Below are positions 1-9,062 of a stretch of DNA of 64,000 nucleotides, piece after piece. The notes beneath the pieces were generated by a model. The model did not search any database and was not told the origin of the DNA. It was given only the letters and a program-made list of their open reading frames with translations. The stretch covers positions 1 to 64,000 of the forward strand of contig CAXXEO010000005.1 of NCBI GenBank assembly GCA_963664585.2, read 5' to 3'. Origin of the DNA: G963664585 sp963664585. GTDB lineage: Bacteria > Bacillota > Clostridia > Oscillospirales > Ruminococcaceae. Position numbers and translations under genes: made by a program. Position 1 is the stretch's first letter; each line of letters begins with the position of its first letter.

Positions 1-375
1 GCCATCCATCACACCGGCATGTAGATTATTATACACATTATCACCCACGATATCAAGTGCGTAAGCGATAGATTTTTTAAAATTTGCTTGTTCATCATAT
101 TTCCACAGATACTCATTGCAACCTGAATAACTTTTACGCCACGGTAGAATACCTCCCACTATCCTTGATGCGCGGGATTCCCATGACCTGTCACAGAATC
201 GTACTCGTGGAGAATGAAGCGACAAAATACTTGGTGTATGACTGCTAAATGGATCAGGTAAAAAACCATTTGCATAGACGATTGCGTCTATTTTTAAAGG
301 GCAATTTGATTTATCGTTGAAGCACAATTGTACATATGTGGAGGACAATTCTTGAAGCAGCGTATCCAAGGCCAT
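1..375 (-). CDS. Hypothetical protein, C-terminus cut off by the window edge
   Basis: An open frame of 125 codons begins with ATG at 375 and runs off the left edge. An in-frame TAA lies 18 bases upstream, so this is the first possible start; no convincing ribosome site precedes it. The visible product begins MALDTLLQELSS and is rich in Ser, Tyr and Trp, with no signal peptide or membrane segment. I do not recognise a family. It could be the N-terminal part of a larger protein or a decaying fragment. It is divergent from tdh. Confidence 0.45.
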   Translation of the reverse strand, partial: MALDTLLQELSSTYVQLCFNDKSNCPLKIDAIVYANGFLPDPFSSHTPSILSLHSPRVRFCDRSWESRASRIVGGILPWRKSYSGCNEYLWKYDEQANFKKSIAYALDIVGDNVYNNLHAGVMDG

Positions 376-696
376 TTGACGTTTATCGTTTTAGTCTGAT
401 GAGAAACCTTAGCTAATTGGTAAAAGGTTCTGCATTAGGTTTGGGCAGATCCACGCATTATCATGTGTTTCGAGCTTGGATAATATTAGACAAATAATTT
501 GATTGTTTTTGGTAACTGACGCACAATACTTCACTTAATGTACGCCATATAAAGAAAATTTTTGCAATGTGTTTGCTTTTTGCACAAATTCGTCGTATGA
601 TTAGGCCATAGGGCGAAAGCCCGGATCAGCGAAACTATCCCAGCAGAAAAGAGCAGCCGCAGCATATAAAATTCCCAACTGAAAGGAAGAGCATGT
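376..696. other. Intergenic region upstream of tdh
   Basis: No gene is seen in these 321 bases. The right part holds the candidate tdh promoter and then two short stem-loops in the leader: GGGC-gaaa-GCCC near 612-623 and GGAT/ATCC near 624-641. They match no riboswitch class that I can identify. Confidence 0.4.
573..601 (+). promoter_or_regulatory. Candidate sigma-A promoter for tdh-kbl
   Basis: TTGCTT at 573-578 and TATGAT at 596-601 are separated by 17 bases. They lie about 95 bases before the tdh start. This is inferred from the consensus only. Confidence 0.45.
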
Positions 697-1752
697 ATGA
701 GCAACAGCGATACCATGTTTGCCCTGGTAAAGAACAAAAGAGAGAAAGGTCTGTGGCAGGAGAACATCGCTATTCCCTCCACGGGTCCGGACGATGTAAA
801 AATCAAGATTCACAAAACGGCCATTTGCGGCACGGACGTCCATATCTACAATTGGGATGAGTGGTCGCAGGCCACGATCCCGGTGCCCATGACCATCGGC
901 CATGAGTTCGTGGGTGAGGTTGTAGAATGGGGTGCGAATGTGCATGGATACCAGGTGGGTGAAATTGTCTCAGGCGAGGGCCATATTGTATGCGGCAAGT
1001 GCCGCAATTGTCTGGCGGGAAAGCGTCACCTTTGCAAGGACACCATGGGCGTCGGTGTAAACCGCCCCGGCGCTTTCGCCGAATATCTGGTGATTCCACA
1101 AACCAACGTCTGGCGCTGCGCTCCGGATATTGATGAGGAGGTTTTCTCCTACTTCGATCCCTTCGGTAACGCCACCCATACCGCTCTCTCCTTTGATGTG
1201 GTAGGCGAGGATGTGCTGATTACGGGTGCGGGACCTATCGGTATCATGGCGGCAGCCATCTGTAAGCATGTGGGCGCGCGTAATATCGTGGTGACCGATT
1301 TAAATGAATATCGTCTGGCGCTCGCTAAAAAAATGGGAGCCACTGCTGTCGTCAACGTTGCAAAAGAAAAGCTGGATGACGTGATGAAAAACCTTCATAT
1401 GAAAGAAGGCTTTGACGTCGGACTAGAGATGTCCGGCAGTGCCGTCGCCTTCCGTGATATGGTTGATCACATGCACCATGGGGGCAGGATCGCGCTTTTG
1501 GGTCTTCTCAAAAAAGACACGACCATCGATTGGGATAAGGTGATCTTCCATGGGCTGCAAATCAAAGGCATCTATGGGCGGGAAATGTTTGAAACATGGT
1601 ATAAGATGACCGCTATGCTGCAAAGCGGACTGGACATATCCCCCATCGTCACCCACCGCTTTGACGTCCGTGATTTTGAAAAGGGTTTTGAAGCCATGAA
1701 TTCCGGCATGTCGGGTAAGGTCGTTTTAGACTGGACCAATCTACATAAATAG
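697..1752 (+). CDS. tdh: L-threonine 3-dehydrogenase
   Basis: A zinc-dependent medium-chain dehydrogenase that oxidises L-threonine to 2-amino-3-ketobutyrate with NAD+. At 351 residues it has the family length. Visible features are catalytic zinc ligands Cys44 and the GHE motif (68-70), a structural zinc cluster at Cys99, 102, 105 and 113, and the Rossmann motif GAGPIG at 177-182. A GAAAGGA ribosome site lies 9 bases before the chosen ATG. Seventeen bases downstream is kbl, which encodes the next enzyme, so the two form a classic threonine-degradation operon. Sorbitol-type dehydrogenases share the fold, but the kbl partner makes Tdh the best call. Confidence 0.95.
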   Translation: MSNSDTMFALVKNKREKGLWQENIAIPSTGPDDVKIKIHKTAICGTDVHIYNWDEWSQATIPVPMTIGHEFVGEVVEWGANVHGYQVGEIVSGEGHIVCGKCRNCLAGKRHLCKDTMGVGVNRPGAFAEYLVIPQTNVWRCAPDIDEEVFSYFDPFGNATHTALSFDVVGEDVLITGAGPIGIMAAAICKHVGARNIVVTDLNEYRLALAKKMGATAVVNVAKEKLDDVMKNLHMKEGFDVGLEMSGSAVAFRDMVDHMHHGGRIALLGLLKKDTTIDWDKVIFHGLQIKGIYGREMFETWYKMTAMLQSGLDISPIVTHRFDVRDFEKGFEAMNSGMSGKVVLDWTNLHK

Positions 1753-1769
1753 GAACAGGAGATAAAATC

Positions 1770-2966
1770 ATGCATAAGAAAAATGTCATCTCCCTCTATC
1801 AGTCACAACTTGATGAAATACGCGGCGCTGGTCTTTGGAAGGATGAACGGATTCTTGTGACACCACAGGGAGCCGAAATCATCACCAATCAGGGTAATAA
1901 AGTCATTAACATGTGTGCTAACAATTATCTGGGACTTGCCAATGACCCCGAACTGATCCGGGCTGCAAAGGAAAGCTATGATACAAGGGGCTTTGGTCTT
2001 TCCTCTGTCCGCTTCATCTGCGGCACACAGGATATTCACAAAGAGCTTGAGCAAGCTGTTAGCGGCTTTTTAGACACAGAGGACACCATCCTTTATTCTT
2101 CTTGCTTTGACGCCAATGGTGGTCTGTTTGAGACGCTTATGGGTGAAGAAGACGCGATCATCAGCGACGAGCTTAACCACGCCAGCATCATTGACGGCGT
2201 GCGTCTCTCAAAGGCGAAGCGCTACCGTTATAGGAACAACAACATGGAGGATCTGGAAGCACAACTCCGTGCGGCCGATGAGGCTGGCGTTCGAATCAAA
2301 CTGATCGCCACTGACGGCGTGTTTTCCATGGATGGTATCATTGCCAACCTTAAGGGGGTTTGCGACCTTGCGGACCGGTACAATGCGCTCGTAATGGTGG
2401 ATGACAGCCACGCGGCCGGATTTGTCGGTGCCCACGGAAGGGGCAGCATAGACTATTGCGGTGTCATGGGACGGGTGGATATCATCACCGGTACCTTCGG
2501 CAAGGCTCTTGGTGGCGCTTCCGGCGGATTTACCAGTTCCCACAAAGAAATCATTGCGCTTTTGCGCCAGAGAAGCCGCCCTTATCTTTTCTCCAATACT
2601 ATGGCGCCCGCCGTGGTGGCCGCTTCGATCCGGGCTATTCGGATTCTGGAGGAAAGCACAAAGCTGCGGGATACTCTGGAGGAAAATACAGATTATTATC
2701 GCGCACTTCTTACTGATGCCGGATTTGACATTATAAAAGGGGTTCACCCTATCGTACCCATTATGCTGTATGATGAGCGCACCGCGGGCGAAATGGCTCG
2801 TCGGATGCTAGAGAAGGGGGTCTATGTCGTAGGCTTCTCCTATCCGGTTGTCCCCAAGGGGCGCGCAAGAATTCGCACACAGGTTTGCGCTTCCCACACC
2901 AAAGCACAACTTGCGTTTGTGGTGGACTGCTTCAAGCAGGTTCGCAGCGAGATGGGATTGGGTTAA
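1770..2966 (+). CDS. kbl: Glycine C-acetyltransferase (2-amino-3-ketobutyrate CoA ligase)
   Basis: A PLP-dependent alpha-oxoamine synthase that cleaves 2-amino-3-ketobutyrate with CoA to glycine and acetyl-CoA. At 398 residues it has the family length. The PLP-binding lysine is Lys245 in GTFGKALGG, His137 lies in DELNHAS, and the DDSH motif is at 211-214. The ribosome site GGAACAGGAG precedes ATG. The gene directly follows tdh and completes threonine breakdown. Homologues such as 8-amino-7-oxononanoate synthase share the fold, but the linkage to tdh settles the function. Confidence 0.95.
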   Translation: MHKKNVISLYQSQLDEIRGAGLWKDERILVTPQGAEIITNQGNKVINMCANNYLGLANDPELIRAAKESYDTRGFGLSSVRFICGTQDIHKELEQAVSGFLDTEDTILYSSCFDANGGLFETLMGEEDAIISDELNHASIIDGVRLSKAKRYRYRNNNMEDLEAQLRAADEAGVRIKLIATDGVFSMDGIIANLKGVCDLADRYNALVMVDDSHAAGFVGAHGRGSIDYCGVMGRVDIITGTFGKALGGASGGFTSSHKEIIALLRQRSRPYLFSNTMAPAVVAASIRAIRILEESTKLRDTLEENTDYYRALLTDAGFDIIKGVHPIVPIMLYDERTAGEMARRMLEKGVYVVGFSYPVVPKGRARIRTQVCASHTKAQLAFVVDCFKQVRSEMGLG

Positions 2967-3041
2967 TCGCAAACTCTGCCTAATTAGAACCCGCAAATGG
3001 GCCCTTAACGGCATGTGTGTGTTGCTTTCATACTCTAAGTG

Positions 3042-3072
3042 ATGTCTCCCTCGCCTGCGGCGGGGGAGACAT
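3042..3072. terminator. Hairpin with 3-base loop downstream of kbl
   Basis: Two 14-base arms (ATGTCTCCCTCGCC and its complement, with one G-U pair) enclose the loop TGC. It carries the CGCC-NNN-GGCG core seen throughout this window. There is no long T tract. Confidence 0.55.
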
Positions 3073-3107
3073 GGATTAACGACTGAGATACGCATCTCAA
3101 TCAAAAG

Positions 3108-3142
3108 AAGGCTCTAAGTGCTTTATTTGCACTTAGAGCCTT
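3108..3142. terminator. Bidirectional terminator between kbl and the MFS gene
   Basis: Perfect 14-base arms (AAGGCTCTAAGTGC) flank the loop TTTATTT and are followed by T-rich sequence on both strands. It lies between convergent genes. Confidence 0.85.
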
Positions 3143-3157
3143 TTCTATCCTATTTTA

Positions 3158-4423
3158 TTAAGTCGCATCGTGTACAGGCAACTTGCGGCTGGTAAAATAT
3201 GCAGAAAAAAGGAATATTCCCATCAGCACCGACGCGCCTATATACAGATACCAAGCATAGGTATAATTTCCGGTCATATCAAAAATTTGCCCTGAGAGAG
3301 AGGGTGCGATAGCTGAACCAAGACTGCCGCCCATCGAGATATATGCATAGATTTTGGTGAAATCCTTGTCTCCAAAATAGTGGGCAGTGAGAAAGCTTGA
3401 CGGTACAGAGCCCGAAGCATATCCGATGGCAAGCGAAACCGCATAGAGCCAGGGAACAATAGGATTTGAAGCAGAAAGCAGAAGTGTTGCCGCCGTAAAA
3501 CAGGAGACTGTCGCAAGAGCGCTTCCCAGAAGAGGCCCAAAACGGTCAAAAATAATGCCCAGCATCATTTTACTTCCGGTCATAAGAAGCATCATCAGCG
3601 ACATGATACTGGAGGCAAAAGCCGCACTGTATCCGATATCGGTGAGATAAGGAATTGTATGCTGCTGCATACCGATCATGGTCAGGCTAATGCAGAAGAT
3701 GCCACCAAGCAAAAACCAAAAGGTAGGGGTTTTAACTGCGGCTTTCGCTTCTATGCCTGTTTTCACCCGACTGCTGCCATTCAAAGTGCCATCCTTGTTG
3801 AGAAGCTCTACGCCAAGAGGCTTAAGGCCCATATCCTCTGGTTTCTCACGCACCAGTAACAAAATAGTGGGCAACAAAAGCAATGCTCCTGCCAGCGACA
3901 GAGCCCGGTAGCCCCACTGCCAGCCATAATTCTCAATCACCCGGGCGATGATGGGGACCATGATGGACGCACTGATACCAGAGCCGGAAAAGGCAATTCC
4001 CATAGCCATCCCGCGTTTTTCAACAAACCAGCTGTTGATCAGTTGGCTTACGGCCATGATCGAAACTCCACCGTTGGTCAGGCCGGCGAAAAGCGCAATC
4101 ACATAAAAGGCGTTAAGATTGGTGGCAAAAGAGCAAGCCATTGGCACCAGGCATACGGCAATACCAGCAATAGTCATTACTTTTTTTAAGGGGAATCGTT
4201 TTAAGATGTTACCATACACAGGAAGCATACACATAGCTGTCATAGAAACAATCGTGGTATACAGGGCGAATTGTGCGCGTTTAAATCCAAATGCCTCACA
4301 TACCGGTTTTACAAAAACGGTTAAAGTATTATAATAAAAACCGAGCGCAACGCCATAAATGACGGCGCCGCTAAAAACGATGATCCAACCATAGAATATT
4401 TTTTCTTTTTTCTTAACAGACAA
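3158..4423 (-). CDS. MFS transporter, OFA (oxalate/formate antiporter)-like
   Basis: A 421-residue major facilitator with about 12 hydrophobic segments. The N-terminus reads KIFYGWIIVFSGAVIYG, the hallmark opening of the OFA and monocarboxylate-like subfamily. The substrate is probably an organic anion but cannot be set from sequence. Translation probably starts at TTG (4423), with GGGG about 10 bases upstream. It is monocistronic, converges on kbl across a shared terminator, and has a 630-base upstream region with a duplicated segment. Confidence 0.8.
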   Translation of the reverse strand: MSVKKKEKIFYGWIIVFSGAVIYGVALGFYYNTLTVFVKPVCEAFGFKRAQFALYTTIVSMTAMCMLPVYGNILKRFPLKKVMTIAGIAVCLVPMACSFATNLNAFYVIALFAGLTNGGVSIMAVSQLINSWFVEKRGMAMGIAFSGSGISASIMVPIIARVIENYGWQWGYRALSLAGALLLLPTILLLVREKPEDMGLKPLGVELLNKDGTLNGSSRVKTGIEAKAAVKTPTFWFLLGGIFCISLTMIGMQQHTIPYLTDIGYSAAFASSIMSLMMLLMTGSKMMLGIIFDRFGPLLGSALATVSCFTAATLLLSASNPIVPWLYAVSLAIGYASGSVPSSFLTAHYFGDKDFTKIYAYISMGGSLGSAIAPSLSGQIFDMTGNYTYAWYLYIGASVLMGIFLFSAYFTSRKLPVHDAT

Positions 4424-4463
4424 TTTATTTGATACCCCGCAAGTTTCTTAAGATTTGTTAATA

Positions 4464-4508
4464 TGCTATAGGAATTATACCTGTGGTTTGGTGAAGAAGC
4501 AACTTATT
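4464..4508 (+). repeat. 45-bp direct repeat, copy 1
   Basis: Aligns with 4669-4713 without gaps at 38 of 45 positions by my reading. Shared blocks include TGCTATA, ATTATACCT and AACTTATT. Confidence 0.6.
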
Positions 4509-4668
4509 TCGACAAATCTTAAATATATTTGAAATATATAAGAATATTGATTCTTCTCTTAAATGGCGAAATAATGACATTCGCGCAGCGATAATCCGTA
4601 GAATATTTTTGCTCTTTTTGGGTGGACAATTTTTCGCGTCATCGCAAATTTTATCGAACTTGTGCATG

Positions 4669-4713
4669 TGCTATAAGCATTATACCTATGGTTTGTTCAA
4701 AAATCAACTTATT
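4669..4713 (+). repeat. 45-bp direct repeat, copy 2
   Basis: Second copy of the segment at 4464-4508, with a start-to-start distance of 205 bases. Confidence 0.6.
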
Positions 4714-5051
4714 CTCTTTTAGGGGAATTTCGTATCTTCGACAGCGTATTATCAATCTCCAGTGAATTTTTAGGATCTGTTGATTCCTTCCTTGACCAGC
4801 GATATAATTAAATTAATATAAGGATAAACAATGGCTGTCCGGTTATCAGAAAGCTGTATTGATTCAGCATTCTTCTTTATCATTTTTTCGTCGGTTGAAT
4901 AGCCGCGATTGAATCTGTAAGGATTATCCCCCGATAGAGGGAAGGACAGGAATAGCCATTCTCGACACTATCTGCTCAGCATTTTCCGCGCGTTTGGTGA
5001 GCAGGCTTTGTTTTGTATGATTTAGTTTCGCGCGGAGATTGGACGGATATT

Positions 5052-6047
5052 ATGTCAACTTCTCTTATAAAAGAATACCGCGGTAATGTGCTCGACAACC
5101 AATGGCGGGGCAGCATCTGTGTAGTGGATGCCCACGGCCGAATACTCACCCGGTTGGGAGATATGGAAAGTCCCGTCTTTTACCGTTCCGCAGCCAAGCC
5201 CATCCAGGTGCTTCCCTTTGTCACCTTGGGACTGGCAAAAGAATATGGCATAGACTCTGATGAGCTTGCTCTCACCGGCGCATCTCATCTGGGCGAGCCC
5301 TTTCATTTGGAAATCGTGGAAAGGCTGATGAAGAAGACCGGTTTCTCCGAAGAAGATATGGTCATGGCGCCTGGATATCCTCACTCCCGTGCAGAGGCCA
5401 GGCGGATTGCAGCGGCCGGGCTGCCCAAGCGCAGGATTTATCACAACTGCTCTGGTAAGCATCTGGCTCTTCTTTCGATCGCCAAAAAGCTGGATGATCC
5501 AGCGGGAAGCTATTACCTTCCCTTTAGCAAAACCGGCATTCTCTCCACAAAGTACATTTCTGCTTTCTCAGGCTGCCCTGTAGATCACATAAAGCTTGCC
5601 ATAGACGGTTGCGGCGTGCCTGTTTTTGCCGTTCCCCTACCCAACATGGCGCTTTCTTACCTCAGGCTGGCCTGCCCTAAACATCTTGAAGATGATATGA
5701 TAGCCAATGCAGCCGAGTTGATGGGGGCAGCTTATACCGCAAATCCATCAGTCGTCCGGGGATATAATACCCTCTGTGAGGCGATCAACCGTGATCCGAA
5801 CCTCATGGGAAAACTTGGTGCGGGCGGGGTATATTGCATCGGTATGCGCCGTGAGGAGATAGGTATCGCCCTCAAGGTTGAAGATGGCTCGGTAGAGCAT
5901 CTGCCCATGATCGTAACCGAACTTCTGCGTCAGCTTAATTATCATAATGACAGTCTGTATAGTGATTTAAACAAGTTATTTACCTCAGTCACCAAAAACG
6001 AGCGTGGGGATATCGTTGGACAGATTCTACCAGATTTTAAAATATAG
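5052..6047 (+). CDS. Asparaginase, bacterial L-asparaginase II family (COG4448-like)
   Basis: A predicted cytoplasmic amidohydrolase releasing ammonia from L-asparagine. The start chosen is the ATG at 5052 because the family begins close to LIKEYRGNVLDNQWRG followed by a VVD-G-LGD motif; an upstream in-frame ATG at 5013 would add 13 unrelated residues. The product is 331 residues, the usual length. Family landmarks are SAAKPIQVLPFV, SHLGEPFH and NCSGKHLALL. It is monocistronic. The role fits amino-acid catabolism beside tdh-kbl. Confidence 0.8.
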   Translation: MSTSLIKEYRGNVLDNQWRGSICVVDAHGRILTRLGDMESPVFYRSAAKPIQVLPFVTLGLAKEYGIDSDELALTGASHLGEPFHLEIVERLMKKTGFSEEDMVMAPGYPHSRAEARRIAAAGLPKRRIYHNCSGKHLALLSIAKKLDDPAGSYYLPFSKTGILSTKYISAFSGCPVDHIKLAIDGCGVPVFAVPLPNMALSYLRLACPKHLEDDMIANAAELMGAAYTANPSVVRGYNTLCEAINRDPNLMGKLGAGGVYCIGMRREEIGIALKVEDGSVEHLPMIVTELLRQLNYHNDSLYSDLNKLFTSVTKNERGDIVGQILPDFKI

Positions 6048-6091
6048 AAAATACCACTGCCCCAATACTATCCAAGCGGCAGAAAATCATA

Positions 6092-6197
6092 TATAGCCAA
6101 TTAACTTAAAAACTGGCTATATATTGAACGTCATTTTCTTCCCCCGCCGAAGGCGGGGGAAGAAATCACAAGCTTGTTTTCAAGTTAACCAACTATA
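6092..6197 (+). repeat. Family A hairpin repeat, copy A1
   Basis: A 106-bp non-coding element. One end is TATAGCCAATTAACTT, itself able to fold against TGGCTATA 22 bases further in. The centre is the hairpin TTCTTCCCCCGCC-gaa-GGCGGGGGAAGAA. The other end is CAAGTTAACCAACTATA. It lies 3' of the asparaginase. Confidence 0.9.
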
Positions 6198-6268
6198 ACA
6201 GCATTCACCAAATAAAAGTACTCTCTCTGTCTGCGCCGCTTTCGTTTGGGAAACAAATAAAAACAAAC

Positions 6269-6305
6269 AGAACTCTGTCCTCAGCTTCAGCGAGGACAGA
6301 GTTCT
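6269..6305 (-). terminator. Terminator of the EamA gene
   Basis: Perfect 14-base arms (AGAACTCTGTCCTC) flank a 9-base loop, followed on the minus strand by a T-rich tract. Confidence 0.85.
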
Positions 6306-6328
6306 TTCAATAGTATTTCGAATTTAAA

Positions 6329-7252
6329 TCATACTTTCTCTTTTTCGGCCTCGGATTTATTGAGCCTGAGATTCGCAAAATTTATCTCCATACAGACAAT
6401 AGAAGACAAGATCATTCCCCCACCGATGATGAGACTTGCCCGCATAGGTTCAAGGCCGAGCATCACAGAAAACAAACTTCCGAACACGCTTTCGGTGGAA
6501 AGAATAATCACCGCCGCTGTTGGAGCAACTTTCTGCTGGGCATAAATCTGGATAAAAAAGCACAGGGCTGTGGAGAACACACCTAAATAAAGCACGGGCA
6601 TCAGTGCAGACATAAAGTTGATCGTCTGCACCATATCGGACTCCAAAAACAGTATGGAAAATCCCGACAGCGTTGCGGCAGTGGCAAACTGAATAAATGC
6701 GGATAATGATGGTGGCATTTTATCAGAGATAAGGCCCAGATAGGACACATGCAGCGCATATAAAAACGCACATATCAGGGTCAGAATATCGCCAATGTTG
6801 AGGGCTATTCCCATCCCAGGCGAATACGCGAGTACAATGGCGCCAGCAAATGAAAGCATGGTCATAGCAATATGCTTGCCTGAGGGACGCATTTTCAGCA
6901 TATACCAGCTAATAAACGGGACCATGACTACACATGTTGCCGTCAAAAAGGCGTTGTTTGAGGGGGTCGTGTACTTCATACCCATCGTTTGGGTAAGAAA
7001 GGCCAGAAAAACAAGAAATCCCGCACGCATGCCATATTTGACCTGTTCGACTGTCGCTTTCTTTATATCACCATAAAAAGCTGCACCCATAATAAGTGTA
7101 GCAATTGAAAATCTTCCAAACATACTCATCAGCGGGGTAAGCCCTGCTTTAAGCGACATCTGAACGGCAGGAAATCCACCGCCCCAGATAATTGCCACAA
7201 GCAAAAGCAGAAGATCCAACAGAAGCGTGGATCTTTTTTTCTCTTGATTCAT
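6329..7252 (-). CDS. DMT superfamily transporter (EamA family)
   Basis: A polytopic membrane protein with about 10 hydrophobic helices in two repeated halves, typical of EamA metabolite exporters. The early motif AIIWGGGFPAVQMSLK and a second-half element near the C-terminus fit the family. I use the start at 7252 (MNQEKKRS), preceded by AAAGGG, giving 307 residues; an upstream in-frame start at 7300 is less likely. The substrate is unknown. It is followed by a strong terminator. Confidence 0.85.
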   Translation of the reverse strand: MNQEKKRSTLLLDLLLLLVAIIWGGGFPAVQMSLKAGLTPLMSMFGRFSIATLIMGAAFYGDIKKATVEQVKYGMRAGFLVFLAFLTQTMGMKYTTPSNNAFLTATCVVMVPFISWYMLKMRPSGKHIAMTMLSFAGAIVLAYSPGMGIALNIGDILTLICAFLYALHVSYLGLISDKMPPSLSAFIQFATAATLSGFSILFLESDMVQTINFMSALMPVLYLGVFSTALCFFIQIYAQQKVAPTAAVIILSTESVFGSLFSVMLGLEPMRASLIIGGGMILSSIVCMEINFANLRLNKSEAEKEKV

Positions 7253-7604
7253 GTATTGGTAAACCCTTTCTACGAACATCGTTTTTTGACTTATAAGCAA
7301 CCGATTGTCCCAGTGCAGCTAGAGCGGTTTCACTATGGCATAACAGAACGCCGAAACCGGATTTCCACTGACTGAGTGTTTTTTGACAGACACAGGCCGC
7401 CATTTATTCTGGCACAAATGGCAGCCTGATGCAAATATTCACCTTAATTTTGAGGCTATATCCATTCAGATGCTCGAAGAGTATCATTTCAATCAACATA
7501 CTCCTTGTGGTATTGAGAACACGCAGTGACGTTAAAGAGCAGAGCTTAAATTCCCTGTCTCTATTCCCGCTTCTGGAGGGGAGAAAGGAAAACATCCACC
7601 AGAT
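7253..7604. other. Intergenic region, no gene seen
   Basis: 352 bases between two minus-strand genes. It must hold the EamA promoter, but I see no clear promoter, repeat or hairpin. Confidence 0.4.
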
Positions 7605-8003
7605 TTATCCAAAATGCGCAATCACTTGTTCCAAAATATCTGCCGTACGCTCAAGCAAAGGGCCACAGCGCCGTGCACTGCCTTCATACGGAAGCTTTAG
7701 ACATCTGCACTGAAGACTTCCAAACTCCTTGAGAAATTCTTCGGTCATCATACTACAAGCAGGCTTCAAAAGGGGCGACGAGTGGGCGTCGACATCGATA
7801 TATCGAAGGCCCAAAGCCGCGATGCTCCCCGCAAGGGCTCCGCACGTTTCGCCACAGCCCATTCCTCCGCCAAACCCACCTAACGCTTTATAAGCGTCGG
7901 GCGAAATCTTGATTCCAAACTCATCCTCGGTAATGTGCAGCATCGTTTCGGCACAATTTGAGGGGCCGTCAACGAAATGGTCATAAATTCTGTCTTTCAG
8001 CAT
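7605..8003 (-). CDS. C_GCAxxG_C_C family protein
   Basis: A small cysteine-rich redox-type protein (132 residues) of the C-GCAxxG-C-C family. Visible cysteines are in SNCAETML, GGGMGCGETCGAL, PACSMM and LQCRCLKL. These proteins are thought to bind metal or act in redox reactions, but the exact role is unknown. The start at 8003 has AAGGAG 7 bases before it and begins one base after the stop of the upstream HAD gene, so the two are probably co-translated. One hallmark GCAxxG is GCGETCG/GALAGS here. Confidence 0.85.
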   Translation of the reverse strand: MLKDRIYDHFVDGPSNCAETMLHITEDEFGIKISPDAYKALGGFGGGMGCGETCGALAGSIAALGLRYIDVDAHSSPLLKPACSMMTEEFLKEFGSLQCRCLKLPYEGSARRCGPLLERTADILEQVIAHFG

Positions 8004-8004
8004 A

Positions 8005-8706
8005 TTAATTCTCCTTTTCAGCAAGTACAATTTTGATCAGTTGGTTAATCTCTGTAATCTGATAGTCAATGTGGATATCCCCGGGAGCCTGCTTTTTTTC
8101 AGGGTTCATCCAACATGTGGCGATACCGGCGTCATTGCCCCCGCGAATGTCCGCGCTGAGTGAGTCTCCCACCATGATCGTGCGTGTACGATCTTCAACG
8201 CTACATTTTTGAAAAACATAGTCAAAAAATAAGGCATCTGGTTTCTGGCATCCGACCTCGTCTGAAACAATCACCGCCTCCATATAGGGCAGAAGGCCGG
8301 ATGCCTTTATTCTGCTGTACTGAGTGAAGGCCACCCCGTTGGTGACAATTGCCATACGGCAATTCCCATATAGCGCCTTTACCGTCTCGAGTGCTCCAGG
8401 CATCAGGAAACCGCCCATTGCCAGATTCCCAAGATAGGCATCATTAAACGCTGCCGGTTCCATATTTAGGCCAAGCTCTCGAAAAAGATCCCTGTATCTC
8501 AATACCACAAGTTCGTTTTTTGTAATCTTTCCCTCTTCAAGCATCATCCAATAGCGAGAGTTGATCCTTTTGTATTGCTCATATATCTTATCGCTGCAAT
8601 CACAGTCAAGCATGGAAAAGGTAGCAAAAAAAGCCATTTCTTCTGTTTGCTGAAAATCAAAAAGTGTTCCATCGGCATCAAGCAGCACCAAATCATAAAC
8701 AGCCAT
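8005..8706 (-). CDS. yjjG: YjjG-type HAD nucleotidase
   Basis: A 233-residue haloacid-dehalogenase phosphatase that probably dephosphorylates (non-canonical) nucleoside monophosphates. Motif I is LLDADGTLFDF with the nucleophile Asp10 and acid Asp12. Motif II is VTNG, motif III includes the Lys of CQKPDALFF, and motif IV is MVGDSLSADI. Length and motif spacing match YjjG/YfnB. RBS AAGGAGA precedes ATG. It is the first gene of a two-gene unit with the C_GCAxxG_C_C protein. Confidence 0.85.
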   Translation of the reverse strand: MAVYDLVLLDADGTLFDFQQTEEMAFFATFSMLDCDCSDKIYEQYKRINSRYWMMLEEGKITKNELVVLRYRDLFRELGLNMEPAAFNDAYLGNLAMGGFLMPGALETVKALYGNCRMAIVTNGVAFTQYSRIKASGLLPYMEAVIVSDEVGCQKPDALFFDYVFQKCSVEDRTRTIMVGDSLSADIRGGNDAGIATCWMNPEKKQAPGDIHIDYQITEINQLIKIVLAEKEN

Positions 8707-8721
8707 CCTGTATTCTCCTTG

Positions 8722-8831
8722 CTAGTACTTTGTTGCAACTAAATCCTATATGACAATAGGTTAAATGCGCTTGTATATTCCCCCGCCTTGGGCGGGGGAA
8801 TATACAAGTTTAAGATGAGACAATATACTAG
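8722..8831 (+). repeat. Family B hairpin repeat, copy B1
   Basis: A 110-bp element bounded by CTAG on both sides. Its centre is an 18-3-18 hairpin: CTTGTATATTCCCCCGCC, loop TTG, then the exact complement. Flanking segments are AGGTTAAATGCG on one side and TTTAAGATGAGACAAT on the other. Confidence 0.9.
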
Positions 8832-8896
8832 GCTCATATTATATGCTTTCTACATTTTACATCACCCCTACTAATTTGTCAAAATGACACAGACAT

Positions 8897-8922
8897 AAAG
8901 CCGACGGTTTTCCGTCGGCTTT
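8897..8922. terminator. Terminator hairpin
   Basis: AAAGCCGACGG and its exact complement with loop TTTT. It probably ends transcription of the minus-strand secreted-protein gene that stops at 9210. Confidence 0.75.
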
Positions 8923-8956
8923 CATGTATAGCTGCTATAATGATGAATTGCCATTC

Positions 8957-9061
8957 ATAGTTGATTAATTTGAAAACAAGCTTGTGATTTCTTCCCCCGC
9001 CTTCGGCGGGGGAAGAAAATGACGTTTTATATATAGCCAGTTTTTAAGATAATTGGCTATA
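8957..9061 (-). repeat. Family A hairpin repeat, copy A2
   Basis: Reverse orientation relative to A1. Central hairpin TTCTTCCCCCGCC-ttc-GGCGGGGGAAGAA; ends near TTGATTAATTTGAAAAC and AATTGGCTATA. Confidence 0.9.
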
Positions 9062-9062
9062 T

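Larger units (their letters stand above)
4424..5051. other. Long divergent intergenic region
   Basis: About 630 bases lie between the divergent MFS and asparaginase genes. I see no credible coding sequence. It holds a 45-base imperfect direct repeat (4464-4508 and 4669-4713). The first copy is enclosed by the inverted pair TTAAGATTTGT (4448-4458) and ACAAATCTTAA (4512-4522). It probably contains promoters for both genes. Confidence 0.5.

Noticed and set aside
4458..4667. 69-codon open frame on the minus strand in the MFS upstream region
   Set aside because: No ribosome site, overlaps the direct repeats and inverted pair, composition like non-coding AT-rich DNA.
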